A stretch of DNA of 33,657 nt from an uncultured Clostridia bacterium (lineage in GTDB: Bacteria; Bacillota; Clostridia; Christensenellales; Aristaeellaceae): NCBI GenBank assembly GCA_947167215.1, contig CAMVHE010000030.1:1-33657 (forward strand), read 5' to 3'. Below, piece after piece: positions 16,033-24,361 of the stretch (positions within the stretch are counted from its first letter, which is position 1; every line of letters begins with the position of its first letter). The notes under the pieces were generated by a model. The model saw only the letters and a list, made by a program, of their open reading frames with translations, was not told the DNA's origin and did no database searches. The translations under genes were made by a program, and so were the position numbers.

Positions 16033-17637
16033 ATGAAGAGAACCTTATCCCTGCTCATTGCACTTTGCATGCTGCTGGTGCTCTCCCTGGCTGTACTCCC
16101 TGCAAATGCAGAAGGCGAAAAAGTTTTCCGTTTTGCCGTTCTTGACGATCCGGACAGCTTTGACCCCGGCTACACCCTCAACAGCTTTGCCGGCCCTGTA
16201 TTCTACAACTGCTTCGTCGGCCTTGTCCGCTATGACACGGACGATGCACTGGTTCCCGGTGCCGCATCCAGCTGGGATATCTCGGAAGATGGCCTGGTCT
16301 GGACCTTCCACCTGAACGAGGGCATGCTCTGGAGCAACGGCATGCCGGTGACTGCCGCGGACTTCGAATATGCCTGGCAGCGCGTGCTGACTCCTGAATT
16401 CGGTGCATCCGGCGCTTATATGCTCTACAACTACATTGCCGGCGCCAAGGATTTCTATGACGGAAAAGCAGGCTGGGATGCCGTCGGCGTCAAGTCCGTG
16501 GATGATCTGACCCTGGAAGTTACCCTTTCCGCGCCCTGCAGCTACTTCGTTTCCCTGCTGGCCACCTGGACCTATATGCCGGTGTGCAAGGCCGTCGTGG
16601 AAGCCAATCCTGCCTGGGCTACCGATTTTGAAAACTATGTGTCCAACGGACCCTTCCGCCTCGAAAGCTATCGCCGGACCGAGGGCATCTACCTCGTCAA
16701 GAACGAAAACTACTGGCTGAAGGATACCGTCAAGCTGGACCGGATGAACCTTATGATCATCCAGGACCTCAACACCGCTCTCAACGCCTATGAGGCCGGC
16801 GAACTGGACGGTCTGACCCGCGTTCCTTCCGCACAGATCACCTCCCTCAAGGGCCGGGATGACTTCTATTCCATCACCCAGTTCAGCAATACCTACTGGA
16901 TGTTCAACACCAAGGCAGAATTCCTCTCCGACGCCCGCGTACGGGAAGCGCTTGCCATCTCCATTGACCGTACCTCCCTCATCGAAGACGGCCTGCAGGC
17001 GTCCTACACTCCCGCCAGCGGTCACGTTCCCTTCGGCTATATTCAGTCGGACGGCCAGGACTTCCGCGAGGCCGGCGGCTACTACGGCATTACCGAAGAA
17101 GCTCAGATTGACCGCGCCAAGGAGCTCCTCGCCGAGGCCGGCTATGCCGATCCTTCCGAAATCACCATCCGCGTATGCTACTACACCAATGACACTGCCA
17201 AGAAGGTAGCAGAAGTGCTTGCCTCCATGTGGGAAACCAACCTGGGCATCCACTGCGTGATCGAGAGTGCAGAATGGGCCGTATTCTACCAGCAGATTCT
17301 GGACCTCGACTATGGTGTAGCTGCCATGGGTGATGCCGCCACTTACCTGCATCCCATGGCCTTCCTGCAGACCTATCAGGGCGAGAATCCCCCGCTGGAG
17401 ACCGGCTGGCGCAGTGCTGAGTATGACGAGCTCCTGACCAAGGCCATTGCCTGCACGGATCCTGCAGAAGCCGACGGTTACCTGCATGCAGCAGAAGACC
17501 TGTTCATGAAGGACTATCCGCTGCTGCCGCTCTACTATGGCTCCACCTCCATGCTGATGAAGGATTATGTGGACAACTGGTCCCTCACCGGCTGCGCTGT
17601 AGAAGTCTTTGACATGATTGACATTCTGGATCACTGA
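16033..17637 (+). CDS. oppA: Oligopeptide-binding protein OppA
   Basis: This is the substrate-binding protein (SBP_bac_5 family) of the peptide importer. The 534-residue protein has a Sec signal (about residues 1-26, ending ANA before Glu), then FRFAVLDDPDSFDPGYTLNS, the typical family start, LVPGAASSWDISEDGLVWTFHL, a family hallmark, and REALAISIDRTSLI. No lipobox cysteine is present: the Cys in the signal is preceded by Leu. Most Firmicute OppA proteins are lipoproteins, so this one may be soluble or held by other means. The ATG at 16033 follows AAAGGAG; an in-frame ATG at 15997 lacks a site and would bury the signal. Last of the operon, followed by a terminator. Confidence 0.94.
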   Translation: MKRTLSLLIALCMLLVLSLAVLPANAEGEKVFRFAVLDDPDSFDPGYTLNSFAGPVFYNCFVGLVRYDTDDALVPGAASSWDISEDGLVWTFHLNEGMLWSNGMPVTAADFEYAWQRVLTPEFGASGAYMLYNYIAGAKDFYDGKAGWDAVGVKSVDDLTLEVTLSAPCSYFVSLLATWTYMPVCKAVVEANPAWATDFENYVSNGPFRLESYRRTEGIYLVKNENYWLKDTVKLDRMNLMIIQDLNTALNAYEAGELDGLTRVPSAQITSLKGRDDFYSITQFSNTYWMFNTKAEFLSDARVREALAISIDRTSLIEDGLQASYTPASGHVPFGYIQSDGQDFREAGGYYGITEEAQIDRAKELLAEAGYADPSEITIRVCYYTNDTAKKVAEVLASMWETNLGIHCVIESAEWAVFYQQILDLDYGVAAMGDAATYLHPMAFLQTYQGENPPLETGWRSAEYDELLTKAIACTDPAEADGYLHAAEDLFMKDYPLLPLYYGSTSMLMKDYVDNWSLTGCAVEVFDMIDILDH

Positions 17638-17646
17638 TCCGGTCTT

Positions 17647-17677
17647 CCCCATCCTCCGGGATGGGGATTCTTTTTTT
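17647..17677 (+). terminator. Rho-independent terminator of the opp operon
   Basis: An 8-bp stem (CCCCATCC at 17647-17654 with GGATGGGG at 17659-17666) closes a 4-base loop and is followed by ATTC and seven T. Confidence 0.9.
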
Positions 17678-18097
17678 ATGCCATCTGTTTTTCTTCCGTT
17701 TCTGCCTTCCGTTCCCCATGCCGTTTCATCCTGTAGACACCGTATTTTGTATCGAATATTGTCGTTTTTTTGTCAAGGCAACTATATCTTGTGTTTTAAA
17801 TATTCATGACATTCCATGCCTCCTTTTAAAATATGAAGTTGATCTTCCTATTGAACTTCCGGTTTATGGCACAGGGGAAAACCCCATGCTTCCACGTTTT
17901 CCCTTATGCCCTTATCATGATCCCGGCACCCTTTTCATTCATTTCTCTTGTTTTTCCCATTTTTTCCTGTTTTACCCGTCATTTGTTACGCATTTTTAAT
18001 AAAAACTGCTTTCTGCGGTCGTTTTTGAATATCTTTCTACATTTTGGGATGTTTTTCCCCGTAACAAAATTGTAAGATTTAAAAACCGGAAACTTCA
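17678..18097. other. A+T-rich region before nrdD without a gene
   Basis: No gene with a ribosome site was found; the short open frames here are Phe/Leu-rich and look like noise from T runs. The stretch holds one NrdR-like box (17779-17794) with a possible weak promoter around it (TTGTCG at 17759-17764, 18 bases, TATATC at 17783-17788). GAAGTT and AACTTC (about 17836-17861) could form a weak hairpin. Confidence 0.5.
17779..17794. promoter_or_regulatory. Possible distal NrdR-like box
   Basis: The 16 bases match the NrdR consensus ACACWATATATWGTGT at 13 positions (differences at 1, 2 and 10). It overlaps a possible weak -10 (TATATC). It is 369 bases upstream of the better box, so a chance match in A+T-rich DNA remains possible. 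Confidence 0.35.
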
Positions 18098-18126
18098 TTG
18101 ACGCTTCCGCATACCGGGCATATAAT
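18098..18126 (+). promoter_or_regulatory. Sigma-A promoter of the nrdDG operon
   Basis: TTGACG at 18098-18103, a 17-base spacer and a perfect TATAAT at 18121-18126. The expected start of transcription lies just before the NrdR box. Confidence 0.9.
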
Positions 18127-18147
18127 GTGGCACGTCATCAAGTTAAA

Positions 18148-18163
18148 CCACAATATATTGTAT
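18148..18163. promoter_or_regulatory. NrdR box in the nrdD leader
   Basis: The 16 bases match the NrdR consensus at 14 positions, with a perfect 12-bp palindrome ACAATATATTGT at 18150-18161. NrdR represses ribonucleotide reductase genes when dATP is plentiful and usually binds two boxes. A weak second match (9 of 16) lies at 18115-18130 on the -10 element, 17 bases upstream. Repression of nrdDG is therefore likely; nrdR itself is not in the window. Confidence 0.75.
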
Positions 18164-18186
18164 TCAAAGGGGAGTCGGGGACACAA

Positions 18187-20361
18187 ATGAAAATCATCAA
18201 GAGAAACGGTTCTGAAGAGGCATTTACCAGAGACAAGATCACGCATGCCATTGAGAAGGCCAACGTCACCGTCGAGGAAAAATACCGGATGACGGACGTT
18301 CAGATCCATCGCATCGTGGATGCCGTCATCATGTCCTGTGAAGAGCTGAACCGCGTTCCCACTGTTGAAGAGATTCAGGATTTCGTGGAAGACCAGATCA
18401 TGGCACACGGAGCCTTTGAGGTCGCCAAGAACTATATTACCTACCGCTATACACGTTCTCTTGTCCGCAAGAGCAATACCACCGATGACCGCATTCTTTC
18501 CCTGATTGAATGCAACAACGAGGAAGCCAAGCAGGAGAACGCCAACAAGAATCCCATTGTCAATTCTACCCAGCGTGACTATATTGCCGGAGAGGTTTCA
18601 AGAGACCTCACCGACCGCATCCTCCTGCCGCCCGACATCGTTAAAGCCCATGAGGAAGGCATCATCCATTTCCACGACAGTGACTATTATGCGCAGCACA
18701 TGCACAACTGCGATCTGGTCAACCTGGAGGACATGCTGCAGAATGGCACCGTCATCACCGGAACGCTCATCGAGCGTCCCCACAGCTTCTCCACGGCCTG
18801 CAATATCGCAACCCAGATCATTGCGCAGGTCGCTTCCAACCAGTACGGCGGCCAGTCCATTTCGCTGTCCCATCTGGCTCCTTTTGTCCAGGTCTCCCGG
18901 GAAAAGATCCGCAGGAGCATCCTGGAAGAGCTGGAAACCATTCATGCGCCCATTTCCGAGGAGGTGCTCTCCCGCCTGACCGAGCGCAGGCTCCGGGAAG
19001 AAATCCGCCGCGGCATCCAGACCATCCAGTACCAGGTCGTAACCCTCCTGACCACCAACGGGCAGGCTCCCTTTGTCACGGTCTTCATGTACCTGGGAGA
19101 AGCCAAAAATGAACAGGAGCGGGAAGACCTTGCCCTCATCATCGAGGAGACACTGGAGCAGCGCTATCAGGGCGTAAAGAACGAGAAAGGCGTCTGGGTC
19201 ACCCCTGCCTTCCCCAAGCTCATTTATGTGCTGGAAGAAGACAACATTCACGAGAACAGCAAATACTGGTACCTGACCAAGCTTGCCGCAAAATGCACGG
19301 CACGCCGCATGGTTCCGGATTACATTTCCGAAAAGAAAATGCTGGAGCTCAAGGTCGACCGTAACGGCGAAGGCCACTGCTATCCCTGCATGGGCTGCCG
19401 CAGCTTCCTAACCCCGTACGTGGACGAAAACGGCAAGCCCAAATACTACGGCCGCTTCAACCAGGGAGTTGTGACCATCAACCTGGTGGACGTTGCCCTT
19501 TCTTCCGGCGGAAATACAGAGCGTTTCTGGCAGATCTTTGACGAGCGCCTGGAGCTCTGTCACAGGGCCCTCATGTGCCGCCATAACCGCCTGAAGGGCA
19601 CCCTCAGCGATGCGGCCCCCATCCTCTGGCAGTACGGCGCCTGTGCCCGGCTGCAGAAGGGTGAGCCGATTGACAAGCTGCTCTACGGCGGATATTCCAC
19701 CATCTCCCTCGGCTATGCGGGGCTTTACGAATGTGTCAAATACATGACCGGCAAGAGCCATACGGATCCTTCCGCCACCCCCTTTGCCCTCGAAGTCATG
19801 GAATACATGAATGCTGCCTGCCGCAAATGGAAAGCCGAGCATAACATCGACTTCAGCCTCTACGGCACGCCGCTGGAATCCACCACCTACAAATTCGCCA
19901 AATGCCTGCAGCATCGCTTCGGCATCATCCCCGGCGTCACCGACAAGAGCTATATCACCAACAGCTATCATGTCCATGTCACCGAGAACATCAATGCTTT
20001 TGACAAGCTCTCCTTTGAGGCCCAGTTCCAGAAGCTCTCTCCCGGCGGAGCCATCTCCTATGTGGAAGTGCCGGACATGCAGAACAACCTGGACGCGGTT
20101 CTTGAAGTGATGAAGTTCATCTATGACAATATCATCTATGCGGAACTGAACACCAAATCCGATTATTGCCAGGTATGCGGCTACAACGGGGAAATCTCCA
20201 TTGTGGAAGAGCATAACAAGCTCATCTGGAAATGCCCGCAGTGCGGCAATACCGACCAGAACAAAATGAACGTTGCCCGCAGGACCTGCGGCTACATCGG
20301 AACGCAGTTCTGGAATCAGGGACGGACACAGGAGATCAAGGAGCGCGTGCTCCATCTGTGA
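18187..20361 (+). CDS. nrdD: Anaerobic ribonucleoside-triphosphate reductase NrdD
   Basis: This class III enzyme reduces ribonucleoside triphosphates to deoxyribonucleotides using a glycyl radical and works only without oxygen. The 724-residue protein has an ATP-cone regulatory domain (about 1-95, IIKRNGSEEAFTRDKI), the catalytic barrel with NCDLVNLEDML and PHSFSTACNIATQI, a Cys-rich GHCYPCMGCRSF stretch, a zinc site near the C-terminus (CQVCG then CPQCG), and the radical loop RTCGYIG, where Gly702 is the expected radical site. I chose the ATG at 18187 after AAGGGGAG; the frame runs back to a GTG at 18127, which overlaps the promoter. The activase NrdG follows after 7 bases. ATP-cone and NrdR box indicate both allosteric and transcriptional control. 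Confidence 0.97.
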   Translation: MKIIKRNGSEEAFTRDKITHAIEKANVTVEEKYRMTDVQIHRIVDAVIMSCEELNRVPTVEEIQDFVEDQIMAHGAFEVAKNYITYRYTRSLVRKSNTTDDRILSLIECNNEEAKQENANKNPIVNSTQRDYIAGEVSRDLTDRILLPPDIVKAHEEGIIHFHDSDYYAQHMHNCDLVNLEDMLQNGTVITGTLIERPHSFSTACNIATQIIAQVASNQYGGQSISLSHLAPFVQVSREKIRRSILEELETIHAPISEEVLSRLTERRLREEIRRGIQTIQYQVVTLLTTNGQAPFVTVFMYLGEAKNEQEREDLALIIEETLEQRYQGVKNEKGVWVTPAFPKLIYVLEEDNIHENSKYWYLTKLAAKCTARRMVPDYISEKKMLELKVDRNGEGHCYPCMGCRSFLTPYVDENGKPKYYGRFNQGVVTINLVDVALSSGGNTERFWQIFDERLELCHRALMCRHNRLKGTLSDAAPILWQYGACARLQKGEPIDKLLYGGYSTISLGYAGLYECVKYMTGKSHTDPSATPFALEVMEYMNAACRKWKAEHNIDFSLYGTPLESTTYKFAKCLQHRFGIIPGVTDKSYITNSYHVHVTENINAFDKLSFEAQFQKLSPGGAISYVEVPDMQNNLDAVLEVMKFIYDNIIYAELNTKSDYCQVCGYNGEISIVEEHNKLIWKCPQCGNTDQNKMNVARRTCGYIGTQFWNQGRTQEIKERVLHL

Positions 20362-20368
20362 GGAACTT

Positions 20369-20893
20369 ATGAATTATGCAGCCATCAAGAACTGCGATAT
20401 TGCCGACGGCCCCGGCGTCCGGGTTTCCCTTTTCGTTTCCGGCTGTACCAACCATTGTGAAGGCTGCTTTCAGCCGGAAACCTGGGATTTTGCCTACGGC
20501 AGCCCCTTTACCCCGGAGGTGGAGCAGAAAATTCTGACCCTGCTTTCCCCTTCTTATATCCGGGGTCTCACTATCCTGGGCGGAGAACCCATGGAGCCGG
20601 CCAACCAGCCTGCGGTGGCAGAGCTCCTCCGAAACGTGCATGCCCGTTTTCCGGAGAAGAACATCTGGCTTTTTACCGGCTTTACCTACGAACTGCTGAC
20701 CTCTCCCAGAGCCTATCCCCATGTTCCCGGCACCACGCAGGAAATCCTCGCGCTTCTGGACGTTCTGGTGGACGGTCCCTTTATCCAGTCTCAGAAGGAC
20801 CTGATGCTCCGTTTCCGCGGTTCCCGCAACCAGCGTCTCCTCGACATGCACAAAACACGGGAAGCCGGCACTCCCGTTCCATGGACCGATTGA
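20369..20893 (+). CDS. nrdG: Anaerobic ribonucleotide reductase activase NrdG
   Basis: NrdG is a radical SAM enzyme that installs the glycyl radical on NrdD. The 174-residue protein has the cluster motif CxxxCxxC as Cys26, Cys30 and Cys33 (GCTNHCEGCFQPETW), the preceding IADGPGVRVSLFVSG, and the GGEPM motif that contacts SAM. Length is normal for the family. The ATG at 20369 follows TGAGGAAC, sharing bases with the nrdD stop area, so translation is probably coupled. The long open frame upstream to 20273 lies inside nrdD and is not coding. Confidence 0.96.
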   Translation: MNYAAIKNCDIADGPGVRVSLFVSGCTNHCEGCFQPETWDFAYGSPFTPEVEQKILTLLSPSYIRGLTILGGEPMEPANQPAVAELLRNVHARFPEKNIWLFTGFTYELLTSPRAYPHVPGTTQEILALLDVLVDGPFIQSQKDLMLRFRGSRNQRLLDMHKTREAGTPVPWTD

Positions 20894-20905
20894 GAAAGGA
20901 AAAGC

Positions 20906-21532
20906 ATGAACACTCAAGATACCCGCGGTTTTGTCGATGTCCACCGGATCTGTCCGGACGTGCTTCTGGACATGCGCTATTATTCCTCTCTCAATTTTAC
21001 CGGAAAGCCTGTTCCTGGCTACGATGCTCCCATTGCACTGCTCACGAGGGAAGCTGCGGAAGCGCTGAAAGGGGTCTGTAAGGAGCTGGAGCCTTCTCCG
21101 CTGCGCATCAAGATCTATGACGCCTACCGTCCCCAGTGTGCCGTGGACTCCTTTGTCGCCTGGGCCGATGCTCCGGGCCAGGAAACCATGAAGTCCTATT
21201 TCTATCCGGATCTGGCCAAGGACACCCTTTTCGATCTGGGCTTTGTGGCAAAACGCTCCGGCCACAGCCGCGGCTCTACCGTGGACCTGACCCTCTTTGA
21301 TCTGACCAGCGGGCGCGACCTTGACATGGGAAGTCCTTTCGATTTCTTTGGGGACATCTCCCATTATGCACCGCCCGGGCTGGCCTCCGAACAGCAGCAG
21401 AACCGCCGCTTTCTGCGGGAACTGATGCAGCGTCACGGATTCCGGCCTTATGACGGGGAATGGTGGCACTTCACGCTCAATAACGAGCCCTATCCAAAGA
21501 CCTATTTTACCTTTCCCGTCGCCCCTCTTTAA
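20906..21532 (+). CDS. VanX/DdpX-like D-Ala-D-Ala dipeptidase (M15D)
   Basis: This zinc peptidase probably cleaves D-Ala-D-Ala or a similar dipeptide. The 208-residue protein has the full M15D set: Arg75 in AYRPQ, zinc ligands His120 and Asp127 in SGHSRGSTVD, catalytic Glu185 and ligand His188 in EWWHF. The spacing equals that of enterococcal VanX (Arg71, His116, Asp123, Glu181, His184) with an offset of four. No signal peptide or membrane helix is seen, so it should be cytoplasmic. It lies 12 bases after nrdG and before a strong terminator, so it is probably in the nrd transcript. No vanH, vanA ligase or vanRS gene is nearby, so peptidoglycan recycling or use of imported D-dipeptides is more likely than glycopeptide resistance. 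Confidence 0.92.
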   Translation: MNTQDTRGFVDVHRICPDVLLDMRYYSSLNFTGKPVPGYDAPIALLTREAAEALKGVCKELEPSPLRIKIYDAYRPQCAVDSFVAWADAPGQETMKSYFYPDLAKDTLFDLGFVAKRSGHSRGSTVDLTLFDLTSGRDLDMGSPFDFFGDISHYAPPGLASEQQQNRRFLRELMQRHGFRPYDGEWWHFTLNNEPYPKTYFTFPVAPL

Positions 21533-21540
21533 AAACTTAC

Positions 21541-21572
21541 GACAATCTGCAGGGTATGCAGATTGTCTTTTT
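21541..21572 (+). terminator. Rho-independent terminator of the nrdDG-dipeptidase operon
   Basis: A perfect 11-bp stem (GACAATCTGCA at 21541-21551 with 21557-21567), 5-base loop and five T, 9 bases after the dipeptidase stop. Confidence 0.93.
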
Positions 21573-21877
21573 GTCTTCCATCCTCCCCGTTTTCGGAAGG
21601 ACCGGAAGCAGCAGTTCCTGCAGACAAATCCTCCTTTCTTCCGTCAGAACAATAGCTCAGATTACAAAAAAAGGAGCGCCCTCTCCGTTATCCGGGAGAT
21701 GGGGGCGCTCGATGATCGCTGTTATGCTTTCTTTCCGGGGTTCAGGGAGCTGGCCGGAAGGTATGGAAGTTCCGGATGGACACAGGCATTACGGCTTCCG
21801 GGGGCTTTCCTCCGGCAGGAAACAGGCAGGTTTTTCCCTGTCTTTTTTCTATGGCAGCCCCGGAGGCTGCCGTGAAC
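21573..21877. other. Intergenic region between convergent transcripts
   Basis: No gene is supported. The region holds a minus-strand terminator (21666-21710) and a second GC-rich hairpin right after the tetR stop (GGCAGCC at 21853-21859 with GGCTGCC at 21865-21871), which lacks a U run on either side and may be a stabiliser. Confidence 0.5.
21666..21710 (-). terminator. Terminator of tetR
   Basis: On the minus strand GAGCGCCC (21703-21710) pairs with GGGCGCTC (21674-21681) and TCTCC with GGAGA inside, with a small bulge, followed by seven T (21666-21672 as A on plus). It lies about 170 bases after the tetR stop. Confidence 0.7.
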
Positions 21878-22495
21878 TCAGCCGAGGGCTTCTCCGAGAA
21901 TATCCAGATATCCGAAGGCAGGCTTCGCTCCGAACATGGCCATCATGGCATCAAAAAGTTCATGCACCAGATCGTATTCCCCCTTCCGGGAACTCCATTC
22001 CATGGTCATTCCCGCAAGCATGCGCTGCAGCAGATCGTGCATCTGGCCCGGGGAAAGATCTGTCCGGACTTCCTTCAGTTCCTGAGCCTTGCGGAGCAGG
22101 GCATCCGAAATCGGCTGGAAATCATCCTTTCCCTTGAAAAAAGGATGTTCCTGTGCAGCAAACCCGCACTGACAGATGTAGGAAACCGCTTCATAGCCAA
22201 GTTCCACGGAACGCTTCGGGAAAAAATGCGTAATGCTCCAGTATTTCTGCATCACCGGTGCATCTGCCACAAGGATGGCCGGCATCACACGCATTACACG
22301 GGGTGTGACATAGACATAAAGATGGGAAAAGGCATCTTCCTTCGAAGCGAAATATTTATAGAAGGTCGACTTGGAAGTCTTTGCACGCATGCAGATATCG
22401 GATACCGATATTTGCTGACATGGTTTTTCATGGATCAGTTCGTCGATACTGGCAATGAGCAGGTCCTTCTTCCTGTCTTCCGTAATCACCGGCAT
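21878..22495 (-). CDS. TetR family transcriptional regulator
   Basis: The 205-residue protein has an N-terminal helix-turn-helix of TetR type: DLLIASIDELIHEKPCQQISVSDICM then AKTSKSTFYKYFASKEDAF (about residues 10-55). The C-terminal part (about 56-205) is the ligand-binding and dimerisation domain, which gives no clue to the ligand. The ATG at 22495 is the likely start, with AGGAGG 12 bases upstream, a rather long distance; an in-frame ATG at 22543 has no site and lies on the promoter. It is divergent from the 582-residue protein gene at 22613, and the two promoters overlap around a palindrome, so it probably represses both itself and that gene. Confidence 0.9.
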   Translation of the reverse strand: MPVITEDRKKDLLIASIDELIHEKPCQQISVSDICMRAKTSKSTFYKYFASKEDAFSHLYVYVTPRVMRVMPAILVADAPVMQKYWSITHFFPKRSVELGYEAVSYICQCGFAAQEHPFFKGKDDFQPISDALLRKAQELKEVRTDLSPGQMHDLLQRMLAGMTMEWSSRKGEYDLVHELFDAMMAMFGAKPAFGYLDILGEALG

Positions 22496-22529
22496 AGAAA
22501 TTATAATCCTCCTGTTATTACTTGAATTC

Positions 22530-22558
22530 TTTACATTCTCCATGGCTTATTATAGAAT
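22530..22558 (+). promoter_or_regulatory. Promoter of the 582-residue protein gene
   Basis: TTTACA at 22530-22535, a 17-base spacer and TAGAAT at 22553-22558, each one base from consensus. It overlaps the divergent tetR promoter. Confidence 0.7.
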
Positions 22559-22560
22559 AA
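22547..22560. promoter_or_regulatory. Palindrome over both divergent -10 elements, possible TetR operator
   Basis: TTATT (22547-22551) and AATAA (22556-22560) flank ATAG, giving a short inverted repeat that covers the -10 of tetR and of the divergent gene. A repressor here would block both promoters. Confidence 0.45.
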
Positions 22561-22578
22561 TCTGCAGGCAAAAGGCAA
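22549..22578 (-). promoter_or_regulatory. Promoter of tetR
   Basis: On the minus strand TTGCCT (22573-22578), an 18-base spacer and a perfect TATAAT (22549-22554). Confidence 0.65.
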
Positions 22579-22612
22579 TATTACACCGAATACATAAAAG
22601 GAAGGATGACCC

Positions 22613-24361
22613 ATGGGAAACTATCGTCATTTCAAACTGGTTGCCTATTTTGTGGCACATGCTGCTGCGACCATTACCCGTGAAGAGCTGGAAAAACAGC
22701 TTGCCTTCATGGAAAAGTATCTCCGCATCGACAAAATCTATCTGGAGCCCTGGCGCGGAGAACTTGCCTCTCACGAGCAGATCGAGATGTGCCGCCAGGT
22801 GCTCGAAGCCCATGGCATCGAGGTCGCCGGCGGCCTTACCACGGTGATTCCCACCCCCGAAGGAGCCGTCCCCAAGGCACGTCTTTTTGACACCTTTTGC
22901 TACAATGACCCCGCCATGCGGAAGAAGCTGAAGGAAGTCAGCACTTTCATCGGTTCCCATTTTGACGAATTCATCATTGATGATTTCTTCTTTACGGACT
23001 GCGCCTGCGAAGACTGCATCCGGGAGAGGGATGCCTATAACCGGCGCAACGGCATTACCGACGGAAGCTGGCAGTCCTATCGTCTGGATCTTCTCCGTCG
23101 CATCAGCCAGGAAGATATCATCGGGCCGGCAAAAACCGCCAACCCCCGCTGCAGGATTACCATCAAGTATCCCAACTGGGCCGAAAGCTACCAGGAAACC
23201 GGATACAATCCCCGTGAACAGCGTAAGCTTTTCGATCGCGTCTATACCGGAACCGAAACCCGGGATCCTGTAACCACCGACCAGCACCTGCCCCGTTATC
23301 TCTCCTATTCCCTGATGACGTACTTTGAGTCCATGTGGCCGGGGCATAATGGCGGAGGATGGTTTGACACCTTCGATGTGCATATTACGGAACATTACCT
23401 TGAGCAGGCCTACCTGACCGCTTTTGCTAAACCGCAGGAGATCATGCTCTTCTGCTTCCAGTCCATCTACGACAACATGCTGACGGCTGCCCTCGGATAT
23501 CAGCTGGACAAACTGGACGATGTCCTCGACCACGCAGGAAATCCCATCGGCATTTCCTGTTATCTCCCGGACGACAGTCAGGGAGAGGATAACCTGCAGG
23601 ATTTCCTCGGAATGGTAGGATTTCCGGTGCTCCTGACCCCCTACTTCCCGGAAAACGCACAGCAGATCCTGCTGACCCGCGCCGCGGCTTCCGACCCCGA
23701 CATCCTCACGAAGCTGGACACCTACCTCCGCAGCCATACAGGTACCGTCCTGGTAACTACCGGCTTCATTGATGCGGTGAAAGGATTTGAGCGTTTTTCC
23801 TCCATCCGCCTGCGCCATCGCAGCATTACCGCCCGGCAGTACCGTGTGGAAGAATGCCTGCCCCAGGACTGGCCCGCCTGTTCCTTCCCCGAGGGAGCCG
23901 CACCCGTCACTTTCCCGGTGGCCGAATTCCGGAACAATGCAACCTGGGCCATCGTGAAAGCCGTCCATCAGGAAGAAAGCTATGGCATACTTCTCCGTGA
24001 TTCCTATGGGCAGGGAACCATTTACACGCTGGCCGTACCGGATTCCTTCCCGGACCTTTACCGGATTCCCTCCCTGGCACTGTCCCGGATCCGTCAGGCC
24101 ATTCCCGTCAATGGCATCTGGCTGGAAGGTGCCCCCCGCATCAGCCTCTTCCCCTATGACAATGATACCTTCATCCTCTATCCGTATGTGATGGACGGCA
24201 CCCAGAGGGAAATTGTCCGGATCCATATCCGTAACGCTTCCCGCCTGACCCTCCCCCTGTCCGGCAAGGAAATTCTTCCCCTGTATAAGCGGGACGAAGA
24301 GTCGGTCTTTGAAGTTCCTGCAATCCCCGGTCAGTATGTACTCTACCGGATAGATCGCTGA
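22613..24361 (+). CDS. Putative TIM-barrel, glycoside hydrolase-like protein
   Basis: I do not recognise a named family. The 582-residue protein has no signal peptide or membrane helix, so it is probably cytoplasmic. The first two thirds look like an alpha/beta barrel: KIYLEPWRGE, IEVAGGLTTVIPT, and FDEFIIDDFFFTDCACEDC (about 117-135), in which Asp123-Asp124 after a beta strand and a nearby Cys-x-Cys-x-x-Cys group resemble catalytic strands of several glycoside hydrolase-like families; TIKYPNW and FESMWPGH follow. The last part (about 490-582) is beta-rich, like an accessory beta domain. The ATG at 22613 follows AAGGAAGG. It is the likely target of the divergent TetR protein. Substrate and activity are unknown; a non-enzymatic or other barrel enzyme is possible. 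Confidence 0.75.
   Translation: MGNYRHFKLVAYFVAHAAATITREELEKQLAFMEKYLRIDKIYLEPWRGELASHEQIEMCRQVLEAHGIEVAGGLTTVIPTPEGAVPKARLFDTFCYNDPAMRKKLKEVSTFIGSHFDEFIIDDFFFTDCACEDCIRERDAYNRRNGITDGSWQSYRLDLLRRISQEDIIGPAKTANPRCRITIKYPNWAESYQETGYNPREQRKLFDRVYTGTETRDPVTTDQHLPRYLSYSLMTYFESMWPGHNGGGWFDTFDVHITEHYLEQAYLTAFAKPQEIMLFCFQSIYDNMLTAALGYQLDKLDDVLDHAGNPIGISCYLPDDSQGEDNLQDFLGMVGFPVLLTPYFPENAQQILLTRAAASDPDILTKLDTYLRSHTGTVLVTTGFIDAVKGFERFSSIRLRHRSITARQYRVEECLPQDWPACSFPEGAAPVTFPVAEFRNNATWAIVKAVHQEESYGILLRDSYGQGTIYTLAVPDSFPDLYRIPSLALSRIRQAIPVNGIWLEGAPRISLFPYDNDTFILYPYVMDGTQREIVRIHIRNASRLTLPLSGKEILPLYKRDEESVFEVPAIPGQYVLYRIDR

Noticed and set aside
16045-17652. Open frame of 535 codons on the minus strand, antisense to oppA
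   Set aside because: It crosses the opp terminator and mirrors the codon bias of oppA; no family features.
17661-18075. Short Phe-rich open frames before nrdD
   Set aside because: They come from T runs, lack ribosome sites and one begins inside the opp terminator.
20906-21532. Vancomycin resistance locus
   Set aside because: Only the VanX-like dipeptidase is present; ligase, dehydrogenase and two-component genes are missing.
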